DNA of 64,000 bases. Origin: Chitinophaga tropicalis. GTDB lineage: Bacteria; Bacteroidota; Bacteroidia; Chitinophagales; Chitinophagaceae. Of the stretch, positions 32,772 to 40,984 are shown one piece after another. The DNA is taken from NCBI RefSeq assembly GCF_009758205.1, contig NZ_WRXN01000001.1, forward strand, positions 434,001 to 498,000, given 5' to 3'. A program made the position numbers and the translations under genes. Each line of letters starts with the position of its first letter. Position 1 is the first letter of the stretch. The notes under the pieces were generated by a model. The model did not search any database, had not been told where the DNA came from, and saw only the letters and a list, made by a program, of their open reading frames with translations.

Positions 32772-32826
32772 TAAACATGCTTTAAACATACTCTAAACAT
32801 GCTTGAAAGATACCTGAAAGTAGAAG
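32772..32826. repeat. Five tandem 11-bp imperfect repeats
   Basis: Units at 32772, 32783, 32794, 32805 and 32816: TAAACATGCTT, TAAACATACTC, TAAACATGCTT, GAAAGATACCT, GAAAGTAGAAG. The first and third are identical. Spacing near one helical turn would place the sites on one DNA face. They lie between the hydrolase stop and the terminator at 32942; the remainder of 32709-33111 has no gene. Confidence 0.6.
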
Positions 32827-32941
32827 GATCTATATAGCAATTGTGCCTGAACCAGGATGAAAAGGAGGAGGAACCCTTCATCGGGGGAACAGCATGCTAA
32901 ACGGTCAGGATTATGGGGCTGACTTTCAATCCCTTAAAATA

Positions 32942-32990
32942 TTCAGAAAGAAATAGCTTTTGCCTTCGGCAAAAGCTATTTCTTTCTGAA
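32942..32990 (+). terminator. Strong terminator between the hydrolase and the NAD operon
   Basis: 23-bp perfect stem (32942-32964 with 32968-32990), loop TTC. The central 21 bases (32956-32976) are the same as in the terminator at 22420-22460. Confidence 0.85.
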
Positions 32991-33004
32991 GGAAATTAAA
33001 AAAC

Positions 33005-33027
33005 ATTTAATTGATAATCAATTAAAT
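33005..33027 (+). promoter_or_regulatory. 23-bp palindrome upstream of the NAD salvage promoter, candidate operator
   Basis: ATTTAATTGA (33005-33014) and TCAATTAAAT (33018-33027) are perfect reverse complements around TAA. It lies 33 bases before the -33 box of the nadM promoter. It could be the site of the NrtR-like regulator encoded at 31097; this is inference. Confidence 0.5.
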
Positions 33028-33059
33028 ACCATCATTTGCGTATTTTTTACAAAATTTAT

Positions 33060-33091
33060 TTTGGATATATGTAGAGCCGCATATATATTTG
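33060..33091 (+). promoter_or_regulatory. Bacteroidota-type promoter of the nadM-NAMPT operon
   Basis: TTTG at 33060-33063, 20 bases, then TATATTTG at 33084-33091: a full match to the -33/-7 pattern, 20 bases before the ATG. Confidence 0.75.
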
Positions 33092-33111
33092 TGTCATAAT
33101 TACACAAACCA

Positions 33112-34023
33112 ATGACAACACTAAAGCCCACAGGAGTAATTATCGCCCGGTTTCAGACACCCACCCTACATCAGGGACACCTTGAACTTATCAGACAGGT
33201 CAGGGAAAAACATAACAGGCTTATCATTGTTCTTGGTGTCAGCCCCGTAAAAGGCAGCCGTAAAAATCCGCTGGATTACTACACCCGCGAACGGATGCTC
33301 AAACAACTCTTCCCCAATGTGATCATCCTTCCGTTAAGTGATCAGGCGCAGGATAAAGTATGGTCCCGCAAACTGGATGAACTGCTCTGCAACAACTTCA
33401 CCAACGAAACATTTATATTATACGGAAGCAGGGACAGCTTCATACCTTCTTACTCCGGCCGTTTCCCCACAGAAGCGCTTCCTCCCGTACAGGATTTCAA
33501 TGCCACTGCCCAACGGGAAGCTATCTCTGATAAAGTATTTGATACAGAAGAATTTCGTGCAGGCGTGATATATAATACTTACAATCTCTATCCGAAAGTA
33601 TATCCTACTGTTGATATAGCCCTTTTCCGCAATAACCGCAGCGAACTGCTGCTGGGCCGGAAACCGGAAGAGCAGGCATGGAGACTGCCTGGTGGCTTTT
33701 CCGATCCTACAGACGCAAGCTTTGAAGCCGCTGCAGCAAGAGAATTACAGGAAGAATGCGGAGCAGTAGAAGCAACGCCTATGCAATATGAATGCTCCCT
33801 GCTGGTAGACGACTGGCGTTACCGCTCAGAAACAGATAAAATTATCACCACCCTTTTCAGTACAGACCTCATTTACGGAGAGCCCGTTGCTGACGATGAT
33901 CTGGCCGCTATGCGCTGGATAAAGGTGAACGAAATAAAACAACTTATCACTAAAGGAGAGATCGTATACACACACATCCCCCTCCTGGAAAAATTAGCTG
34001 ACAAATATTCTACTAACGACTAA
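33112..34023 (+). CDS. nadM: Bifunctional nicotinamide-nucleotide adenylyltransferase / Nudix ADP-ribose pyrophosphatase (NadM-Nudix)
   Basis: 303 residues in two domains. The N-terminal nucleotidyltransferase (1 to about 165) shows IARFQTPTLHQGHLELI with the HxGH-type motif and a late ILYGSRDSFIPSY. It joins ATP and NMN to make NAD. The C-terminal Nudix domain (about 180-300) holds LPGGF and RELQEECG, which hydrolyse ADP-ribose. Such fusions pair NAD synthesis with removal of a NAD breakdown product. The next gene, NAMPT, supplies the NMN, so the two genes make a complete two-step nicotinamide salvage route. Gap to the next gene is 11 bases. Confidence 0.93.
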   Translation: MTTLKPTGVIIARFQTPTLHQGHLELIRQVREKHNRLIIVLGVSPVKGSRKNPLDYYTRERMLKQLFPNVIILPLSDQAQDKVWSRKLDELLCNNFTNETFILYGSRDSFIPSYSGRFPTEALPPVQDFNATAQREAISDKVFDTEEFRAGVIYNTYNLYPKVYPTVDIALFRNNRSELLLGRKPEEQAWRLPGGFSDPTDASFEAAAARELQEECGAVEATPMQYECSLLVDDWRYRSETDKIITTLFSTDLIYGEPVADDDLAAMRWIKVNEIKQLITKGEIVYTHIPLLEKLADKYSTND

Positions 34024-34034
34024 ACCTAAGAATC

Positions 34035-35450
34035 ATGACAAAGGAAAACCTCATTTTATTAGCTGACGCCTACAAATACTCTCACCATAAACTCTATATC
34101 CCCGGCACAGAATATATCTACTCCTATTTTGAAAGCCGCGGTGGTAAATTTGAAGAAACCGTTTTCTACGGATTACAATATCTGCTGAAGGAATATCTCC
34201 AGGGGCCGGTTATCACCAAAGAAAAAATTGACGAAGCAGAAGCTACCCTGCTGGAAGTATTTGGCCGTAACGATGTCTTTGACCGTAGCAGGTTTGAGTA
34301 CATCATTGAAAAACATGGCGGCCGGTTGCCGGTACGTATCAAAGCCGTTCCGGAAGGTACCGTTACCTCCGTCCGCAATGTACTGATGACTATAGAAAAT
34401 ACAGATCCGGAATGTTTCTGGCTCACCAACTTCCTGGAAACACTGCTCATGCAGGTATGGTACCCCTGTACCGTTGCCACTCTTTCCCGCGAGATCAAAA
34501 AAGTAGTGAACAGCTACTACAATGAAACCGCCAGCGCACCTTCTTTTGCAGGTATAGACTTTGTACTGAACGACTTTGGTTTTCGTGGTGCCAGCTCTGT
34601 TGAAAGTGCCGGTCTTGGCGGCAGCGCTCACCTTATCAGCTTTGCCGGCAGTGATACCCTGATCGGTTCCACTTTCGCTAAAAGATATTACAACGCACCA
34701 ACTGCACCCGGATTATCTATACCGGCAACAGAACACTCTATCGTTACCTTATTGGGTGAAGAAGGAGAGATAGATATCTTCCGTCACATCCTCAATACAT
34801 TCCCTACCGGTACTATTGCCTGCGTGTCTGACTCCTACAACATTCTCCGCGCCTGTAGGGAATACTGGGGCACAGAACTGAAAGAACAGATACTGGGAAG
34901 AGATGGTACCCTTGTTATTCGCCCTGATAGTGGTGATGCCGTTCAGACCCTGCTCAAAGTGTTTGAGATCCTCATGGAAACTTTCGGATATACCGTAAAT
35001 GAAAAGGGATATAAAGTACTGCCGCCACAGGTAAGGGTTATACAGGGTGATGGCATAAGTTATTCTTCTATTCCTGTCATCTATGAGGCCCTCAAACAGG
35101 CCGGTATCAGTGCAGAAAACCTGGTATTGGGAATGGGAGGCGCCCTGTTACAACGCGTTAACCGTGACACGCAGGAATACGCTCTGAAATGTGCTTTTGC
35201 ACAGGTGAATGGTAAGGCAATCAATGTTCAGAAAAATCCGCTGGAACTGGATGCTAACGGCAACACCAGGGTATCTTTCAAAAAATCAAAATCCGGTAAA
35301 CAGAAACTGGTGAAAGAGAACGGCGTTTATAAAACAGTGCCTGAACAGGAAGCCCCTCAACTGCCAGACCAGCTGATCACCGTATTTGAAAACGGAGAGA
35401 TTGTAAAAACATACGACTTCAGGGATATTAAGCAAGAGGCAACCATCTGA
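34035..35450 (+). CDS. nadV: Nicotinamide phosphoribosyltransferase (NAMPT/NadV)
   Basis: 471 residues, the length of bacterial NadV and human NAMPT. Family marks: LADAYKYSHHKLYIPGTEYIYSYFESRGG at the start (in two parts around residue 10-35), DFGFRGASSVESAGLGGSAH (about 177-198, with the substrate-binding Arg), PATEHSIVT, RPDSGD (about 297-302), and GDGISYSS. It joins nicotinamide and PRPP to give NMN, the rate-limiting salvage step, in the cytoplasm. It is the second gene of the nadM operon, and ends in a clear terminator. Confidence 0.96.
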   Translation: MTKENLILLADAYKYSHHKLYIPGTEYIYSYFESRGGKFEETVFYGLQYLLKEYLQGPVITKEKIDEAEATLLEVFGRNDVFDRSRFEYIIEKHGGRLPVRIKAVPEGTVTSVRNVLMTIENTDPECFWLTNFLETLLMQVWYPCTVATLSREIKKVVNSYYNETASAPSFAGIDFVLNDFGFRGASSVESAGLGGSAHLISFAGSDTLIGSTFAKRYYNAPTAPGLSIPATEHSIVTLLGEEGEIDIFRHILNTFPTGTIACVSDSYNILRACREYWGTELKEQILGRDGTLVIRPDSGDAVQTLLKVFEILMETFGYTVNEKGYKVLPPQVRVIQGDGISYSSIPVIYEALKQAGISAENLVLGMGGALLQRVNRDTQEYALKCAFAQVNGKAINVQKNPLELDANGNTRVSFKKSKSGKQKLVKENGVYKTVPEQEAPQLPDQLITVFENGEIVKTYDFRDIKQEATI

Positions 35451-35481
35451 TTGTTCGCCATCATTTGTCCCCCTATTATAC

Positions 35482-35513
35482 CGTTTGCCGGAGTTTCCGG
35501 CAAACGTTTTTTT
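35482..35513 (+). terminator. Terminator of the NAD salvage operon
   Basis: Stem CGTTTGCCGGA (35482-35492) with 35496-35506, loop GTT, followed by seven T. Confidence 0.92.
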
Positions 35514-35523
35514 ATAAAAAAAG

Positions 35524-35554
35524 GCCCCCTAAAAGTTAGACACTTTTAGGGGGC
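35524..35554 (-). terminator. Terminator of the coiled-coil protein gene on the minus strand
   Basis: 13-bp perfect stem (35524-35536 with 35542-35554), loop TAGAC; on the minus strand it is followed by a T-run. Confidence 0.88.
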
Positions 35555-35577
35555 ACTTCAAGTTACTCCGGTCTTTT

Positions 35578-36498
35578 TTATTTTTCCAGTGAAGTAAGTT
35601 TTGTCTCCAATGCTTTAATGGAAGCCTGTTGTGAGATGTTCTCCTTCTTCAGCTCTATTATATAAAGCGTGAGTTCTTCCAGCTTTTTCAGCAATTGTTT
35701 ATTAATCTCTCCAATATCCTGTCCGTTAGTTTCCACTTCTTTTGCAGAAGGTACTTCGGGCAGGTGTTTGTTAGCCTTAATGTATTCCTCCAGTTCCATA
35801 ACAGATGGCAGCTCATATCCGGGAGCAAAAACATAGTCAGGCCAGCCTGTTGTTGTTATTTTTAACTTCCGGGCAAGAATTGTACCGTTCACCGCCAGTT
35901 TTTCCTGCGGGCTGATAGTACCGATGCCTACGTTTCCAGTGGTATTGGAAATAAAGAAGTTGTCACCGGCCAGGTATGTATCATTCTGTGTCCTGAAGAA
36001 AAAGGGTACTTCATAAATTCCGGTGGTTGGTTCAGCCGCAACTTCCATAGCATTAGTCCATGTGGTAGAACCGTCTTTGGAAACAGTATAATAGCCGCCT
36101 CCTATGTAGGGCTGTACAAATAAGTAGACAACAAATACCGTAGGGTTAGCACCCACTTCATTAGGTACAATCCTGATCTTTGGAAGAAAGTTTGCAGTTC
36201 CGCCATACCTGGAGGCATATGCAGCAAAACCGTGACCAACCGGACCGGTAGATGCAGTGTTGCCTGTTTTAATCTGCAACTCGATATCTGCCTGCTGATT
36301 TAACCAGGCATTATACCCCTGGCCGCCATAAAGCCGGATATTAGCCATATGACCATGTTGTGGCAGACTGAGTGTACCTAGTTTTATCCAGGTAGGATTA
36401 ACAAGATTGACAGCGTTTGTAAATGTATAGGTTGTTTCCTGGGCCTGAGAAGCAAATGAGAGGCTGATGAAAGCCAACAGTACAAGTACTCTTTTCAT
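35578..36498 (-). CDS. Exported protein with tail-fibre-like C-terminal segment and coiled coil
   Basis: 306 residues, signal peptide (VLLAFISLSFASQAQ). The first 180 residues are beta-rich without a known domain. From about 190 comes the segment NVGIGTISPQEKLAVNGTI, then WPDYVFAPGYELPSVMELEEYI and NKHLPEVPSAKEV, a block found at the end of many exported Bacteroidota proteins and reminiscent of phage tail-fibre or autotransporter trimer parts. A coiled coil ends it (about 255-306, KKLEELTLYIIELKKE). It is probably a trimeric surface or secreted protein; the role is unknown. Single gene between terminators. Confidence 0.72.
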   Translation of the reverse strand: MKRVLVLLAFISLSFASQAQETTYTFTNAVNLVNPTWIKLGTLSLPQHGHMANIRLYGGQGYNAWLNQQADIELQIKTGNTASTGPVGHGFAAYASRYGGTANFLPKIRIVPNEVGANPTVFVVYLFVQPYIGGGYYTVSKDGSTTWTNAMEVAAEPTTGIYEVPFFFRTQNDTYLAGDNFFISNTTGNVGIGTISPQEKLAVNGTILARKLKITTTGWPDYVFAPGYELPSVMELEEYIKANKHLPEVPSAKEVETNGQDIGEINKQLLKKLEELTLYIIELKKENISQQASIKALETKLTSLEK

Positions 36499-36572
36499 AG
36501 AAAAAGGGAGTTGATATGAAGTGATTACCCCTCAATTTACGGTGCTTTTCCTATTATCTGAACTTAATGACT

Positions 36573-36603
36573 AAAAAAAGGCCGGAGTAAGATTACTCCG
36601 GCC
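36573..36603 (-). terminator. Terminator of the RND efflux operon
   Basis: Stem GGCCGGAGTA (36580-36589) with TACTCCGGCC (36594-36603), loop AGAT; the A-run at 36573-36579 is the T-run on the minus strand. It lies 51 bases past the pump stop codon. Confidence 0.88.
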
Positions 36604-36653
36604 ATTAGCTAAACCTACAACTGTTACACTGTTAGTAACTAAAATCTTTATTG

Positions 36654-39600
36654 CTAATTCAATGTTGCTTCTTCAACTTCCGCAGCATAAGGTGCCACCA
36701 TGCGCTGACGGATCAGGCGTTTAGCGGAAGGTTTGTTCATTCCCAGGCGGTTCATGGCGCTATCCACTATTCTGTACACTACAGGCACCACTATCAGTGT
36801 CAGGAACATAGAACTGATCAGACCACCAATAATCACCCAGGCCAGGCCATTCTTGATAGAGGACACACCACCGGTTGCCAGTGCTATAGGCAACATACCT
36901 ATCACCATCGCGATGGTGGTCATCAGGATAGGACGGAGACGCGCATTGTTGGCATGTATCAGCGCCTCATTGGTGCTCTGTCCCTGCTCTTTCATCTGGT
37001 TGGTGAAATCCACCAGGATGATAGCGTTCTTCGCCACCAGACCAATCAGCATGATTATACCCAGGATGGTGAAGATGTTCAGGGTATTATTGGTAAGCGC
37101 CAGCGCCAGCAATGCTCCGATAATAGCCAGCGGGATAGAAAATAATACCACAAACGGGTAAATATAGTTATCGTACAACGCCACCATGATCAGGTACACC
37201 ATTACGATAGAGATCAGCAATGCAGCGCCCAGCGTACCAAACGAATCTCCCTGGTTCTCTGCATCACCTGCCCATACAAAAGAAACACCTGTTGGCTTAC
37301 GCAGTTTCTCCAGCGCTGTAGCAAATTCCGTTTGTACAGTACCTGTAGGGCGACCTATCACCAGGCTTTTCACAGATACTGAGGTATTCTTGTCTCTTCT
37401 TTCCAGGCGGCTTGGGCCGGAACCTTCGGTTACAGTAGCAAACTGCGACAAGCGTATCAGCTGTCCCTGGTTGTTTACAAACTGTATATTAGATACGTCC
37501 TGCAGGCTCTTACGGTTAAAGTCATCGAAACGAAGGTTGATGGCGTACTCGTAATCACCCTGACGGAATTTTATTTTGGAATCGTCGGCAGTTCCGCTGA
37601 AAGCTGTTTGCATGGTACCGCCCACATTTTCCAGTGTCAGGCCCAGGGCAGACATTTTATCACGGTCTACCTGTACGTTGATCTCAGGGTTACCTTCCTC
37701 TACAGACAATTTCGCATCACTGGTACCATCTATCTTAGCCAGCACCGCTCTCGCTTCTTTTGCATATGCCATTACACTGTCCAGCTCTGTACCTGTTACT
37801 ACCAGCTCTATCGGCGCATTCTCAGCAGTACCCAGTATACTTACGTTCATCGTCTTCACTTTCACACCAGGCAGGATATTCCTGATCTCTCCCTTCATTT
37901 TTGCCGCATAGATATCGGAACCGTCTTTACGTTTTTCAGGATCTACCAGCATTACCGTGATCTCTGATTTGTAAGCGGTAGATTGTGATGTACCCATGCC
38001 ATCTTCACTGGTCTGACCAACAGTGGTGATCAGACGGGTTACTTCAGGCTTTTTAGACAGGTACTGTTCCGCTTTGCGTGTAGCCTGGTTAGTTTGTTCT
38101 ACCGATGCGTCTTTCGGCATTTCCAGCACCAGGATGAACTGGCCACGGTCACCTCTCGGAATAAACTCGCCACCAATATATCCTTTGCCAAGCAGCATAA
38201 AAGACAGGAACAGCAAGCCAATGGCCACTACCAGGGTAATTGCTTTATGGTTCAGCGCCCATTTCAGGATACCGGTCATCCAGTCGGTGAACTTCTGCAA
38301 CTGCCTTTCAAACCAGAGAATGAATTTCTCAAAGAGGTTTTTACCTGTAATATGTTCCAGCCTGCCAAAACGGGAGGATAACAGCGGCACGATCATAAAG
38401 GATGAGAGCAAACTCAGCATAGTTGAGATCATTACCACCACACAGAACTCCCTCAGGATCATTGATACCAGCCCGCTCGTTAATGAGATGGGCAGGAATA
38501 CAACCACTATCACCAGGGTAATTGAAGTAACGGTAAAGCCTATTTCTTTCACGCCGTCAAATGCTGCACGTACCCTGTTCTTGCCCATCTCCATATGACG
38601 GTAAATGTTTTCCAGTACCACGATAGCGTCATCTACCAGGATACCTACCACCAGTGACAGACCCAGCAGGGACATCAGGTTCAGTGAGAAACCGAACAGC
38701 TTCATACCAATAAATGTTGCTACCAGGGAGGCTGGGATAGAGATCATCACGAAAACGGCGCTCCTGATACTGTGCAGGAACAACAGCATTACTGCCGCCA
38801 CCAGTATTACCGCAATGATCAGGTCATGGATCACAGAGTCTGCAGATTCCAGTGTAAAGTCTGAAGAGTCGTTCGCAATGAAGATCTTCAGGTTGCTGGT
38901 TGCATAATCTTTTTCTACACGGGTGATGGCTTTTTTCATCTCCTCGCTCACAGTCACGGCGTTGGCGTCTGTCTGTTTCTGCACCTGCAGGGCAATAGCG
39001 TTTGCACCATCCACACGGGCTATACGTTCTACGTCTTTCTGTGCATCCTGCACATCTGCCACGTCGCTCAGGCGTATCTGTGTACCATCTGCTGTTGTTG
39101 TGAGAACAAGGTTACGCAGCTGGTCTACATCTTTATACTTACCCGCCAGGCGGATCAGGATCTGCTGGTCTGTTGTTTTCACTTTACCGGTAGGGAAGTC
39201 CATGTTAGCATTGGTAACTGTCTGCCTTACCTGGTTAATAGAAAGTTTATATGCCTCAAGTTTATTGGGGTCTATATTCACCTGTATCTCGCGTTCCTGT
39301 CCACCTATCAGTGATATCTGCGCCACCCCCGGCAAACGGGATAACAACGGCTGCAGCTTTTTATCTACCAGGTCATAGAACAGTTTACTTTCCATGTTGG
39401 CAGTAACTGACAGGGTCATGATAGGCAGGTCAGACAGGGAGAATTTGGTGAGAGACGGCGCCTTTGCATCTGAAGGAAGGTCTGACAGGATAGCGTTCAC
39501 TTTACGCTGGGCATCCTGCATGGCAATATCAACATTGGCGTCATTATTCAGCTCTACAGTAACGGTAGATAAGCTTTCAGAAGACTTTGACATGATCTTC

Positions 39601-39833
39601 TTTATCTTCTCCATCGATGCTACTGCATCTTCTATCTTTTTGGTGATAGTGCTCTCTACCTCTTTCGGAGATGCACCGGGATATACGGTTGCAATGGTTA
39701 CCACCGGCGATTCAAACTTCGGCAGCAGCTCATAACTGAGCGATTTGTAACTCATCACACCCAGCAATGTAAGGATGGTGAATACCACCACCACTATTGT
39801 GGGTCGTTTTATGGATACTTCTGTGATCTTCAT
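36654..39833 (-). CDS. RND efflux pump, inner-membrane permease (AcrB/MexB-like, HAE1)
   Basis: 1059 residues. Twelve membrane segments and two large periplasmic loops are expected; the first segment (TIVVVVFTILTLLGVMSY), the paired-Asp proton relay helix GILVDDAIVVLENIYRHME (about 400-418), and the repeat of the fold in the second half (VYLIMVALYDNYIYPFVVL) are visible. The pump uses the proton gradient to push drugs or metabolites out. It is the last gene of a five-gene operon with the adaptor 6 bases upstream, TolC and two TetR regulators. Substrate not predictable. Confidence 0.96.
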   Translation of the reverse strand: MKITEVSIKRPTIVVVVFTILTLLGVMSYKSLSYELLPKFESPVVTIATVYPGASPKEVESTITKKIEDAVASMEKIKKIMSKSSESLSTVTVELNNDANVDIAMQDAQRKVNAILSDLPSDAKAPSLTKFSLSDLPIMTLSVTANMESKLFYDLVDKKLQPLLSRLPGVAQISLIGGQEREIQVNIDPNKLEAYKLSINQVRQTVTNANMDFPTGKVKTTDQQILIRLAGKYKDVDQLRNLVLTTTADGTQIRLSDVADVQDAQKDVERIARVDGANAIALQVQKQTDANAVTVSEEMKKAITRVEKDYATSNLKIFIANDSSDFTLESADSVIHDLIIAVILVAAVMLLFLHSIRSAVFVMISIPASLVATFIGMKLFGFSLNLMSLLGLSLVVGILVDDAIVVLENIYRHMEMGKNRVRAAFDGVKEIGFTVTSITLVIVVVFLPISLTSGLVSMILREFCVVVMISTMLSLLSSFMIVPLLSSRFGRLEHITGKNLFEKFILWFERQLQKFTDWMTGILKWALNHKAITLVVAIGLLFLSFMLLGKGYIGGEFIPRGDRGQFILVLEMPKDASVEQTNQATRKAEQYLSKKPEVTRLITTVGQTSEDGMGTSQSTAYKSEITVMLVDPEKRKDGSDIYAAKMKGEIRNILPGVKVKTMNVSILGTAENAPIELVVTGTELDSVMAYAKEARAVLAKIDGTSDAKLSVEEGNPEINVQVDRDKMSALGLTLENVGGTMQTAFSGTADDSKIKFRQGDYEYAINLRFDDFNRKSLQDVSNIQFVNNQGQLIRLSQFATVTEGSGPSRLERRDKNTSVSVKSLVIGRPTGTVQTEFATALEKLRKPTGVSFVWAGDAENQGDSFGTLGAALLISIVMVYLIMVALYDNYIYPFVVLFSIPLAIIGALLALALTNNTLNIFTILGIIMLIGLVAKNAIILVDFTNQMKEQGQSTNEALIHANNARLRPILMTTIAMVIGMLPIALATGGVSSIKNGLAWVIIGGLISSMFLTLIVVPVVYRIVDSAMNRLGMNKPSAKRLIRQRMVAPYAAEVEEATLN

Positions 39834-39839
39834 AGTTGA

Positions 39840-40901
39840 TTATTTTTGCACCGTTACTTTAACTCCGTCTACCAGGTTGATCTGTCCGCTGGTAATAACA
39901 GTTTCTCCTTCATTCAATCCTTCCCTGATCTCCACCTTGTCTCCATAAATATGTCCTGCTACTACTTTACGCAGTTTAGCAATATTGTTTTCCATTACAT
40001 ATACCTGGTTGCTGTTTACGCCACCCACAAAAGCGGTGCGTGCTACCAGGATAGCAGGTAATGCATCTTTCATTTCAAAATGAGCAGTACCGTACATACC
40101 GGCTCTCAGCTGCTTACCGGTGTTATTCAGCACTTCCATTTCTACCGGGTAGTTGAATGTATTATCACCTTTCGCGGCAATGAAGGTTACACGGCCTTCA
40201 TAATTCATTTCAGGGAATACGCTGGAAGTCACTCTCACTTTATCTCCTTCCTTCAGGTTCACTACCTGGAACTCCGGAACAGAAACTGCCAGTTTCAGAC
40301 GGGATACGTCTACAATATCAAACAGTTTATTTCCTACAGAGAGGTAAGCGCCCTGTTCTATATATTTTTTGTTGATCACACCACCTATGGGGGCTTTGAT
40401 ATAGGTATCGCTTACACGGCGGCTGGCTGCTTCATATTTTGTTTTCTGCAGTTCATATTGCAGCACGGCGTCGTCCACCTGCTTTTTAGTTACACCACCT
40501 GTTTTAAATGCAGCTTCATATCTTTCTTTATCTACCCTCAGCTGTTCAAGGTTGGTTTTGGCGGCTGACAGGTCTGTACCCAGTATTTCTCCATCTACAT
40601 GTGCAATGATCTGCCCCTGACGTACTACACTACCTTCATCTACCAGCAGTTTGGTGATACGGCCGGCAGTTTCTGCCAGGTAGGTCAGTTCACGAACGGG
40701 CGTGAAGTTACCATTGGACTGAAAGCCCTGTGAAAAATCGGATTTCGCTACTTTCTCCACCAGTACGGGTACTTCACCCGCATTGCTCTGCTTTACAAAC
40801 TCCGTTTTAGCTTCGTTGGCTTTTTTATTGGCGCCCAGCTTCCACATAATCAATACAACCGCTGCTATGGTCACTATGCTCCAGATGAGGATCTTTTTCA
40901 T
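39840..40901 (-). CDS. RND efflux periplasmic adaptor (membrane-fusion protein)
   Basis: 353 residues. An N-terminal membrane anchor (ILIWSIVTIAAVVLIMW) without a lipobox, then biotinyl-lipoyl-like halves (GRITKLLVDEGSVVRQGQIIA and IKAPIGGVINKKYIEQGAYL) with a coiled-coil hairpin between them (about 120-165), followed by beta-barrel and membrane-proximal domains. It joins the pump and the TolC channel. The junction to tolC (83 bases) holds a GGCCC-TTC-GGGCC hairpin (near 40936-40948) that could affect mRNA stability; the pump gene follows 6 bases later. Confidence 0.94.
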   Translation of the reverse strand: MKKILIWSIVTIAAVVLIMWKLGANKKANEAKTEFVKQSNAGEVPVLVEKVAKSDFSQGFQSNGNFTPVRELTYLAETAGRITKLLVDEGSVVRQGQIIAHVDGEILGTDLSAAKTNLEQLRVDKERYEAAFKTGGVTKKQVDDAVLQYELQKTKYEAASRRVSDTYIKAPIGGVINKKYIEQGAYLSVGNKLFDIVDVSRLKLAVSVPEFQVVNLKEGDKVRVTSSVFPEMNYEGRVTFIAAKGDNTFNYPVEMEVLNNTGKQLRAGMYGTAHFEMKDALPAILVARTAFVGGVNSNQVYVMENNIAKLRKVVAGHIYGDKVEIREGLNEGETVITSGQINLVDGVKVTVQK

Positions 40902-40984
40902 ATAATTCTAGTATACAGTTTTAAGTTGTTGTCTGGCCCTTCGGGCCGAACTGAAACACTATCCGTTTTAAGGTAGTATGTTAA

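Noticed and set aside
36654..39833. Several plus-strand frames over the RND pump gene
   Set aside because: They are opposite-strand shadows of a highly conserved gene.
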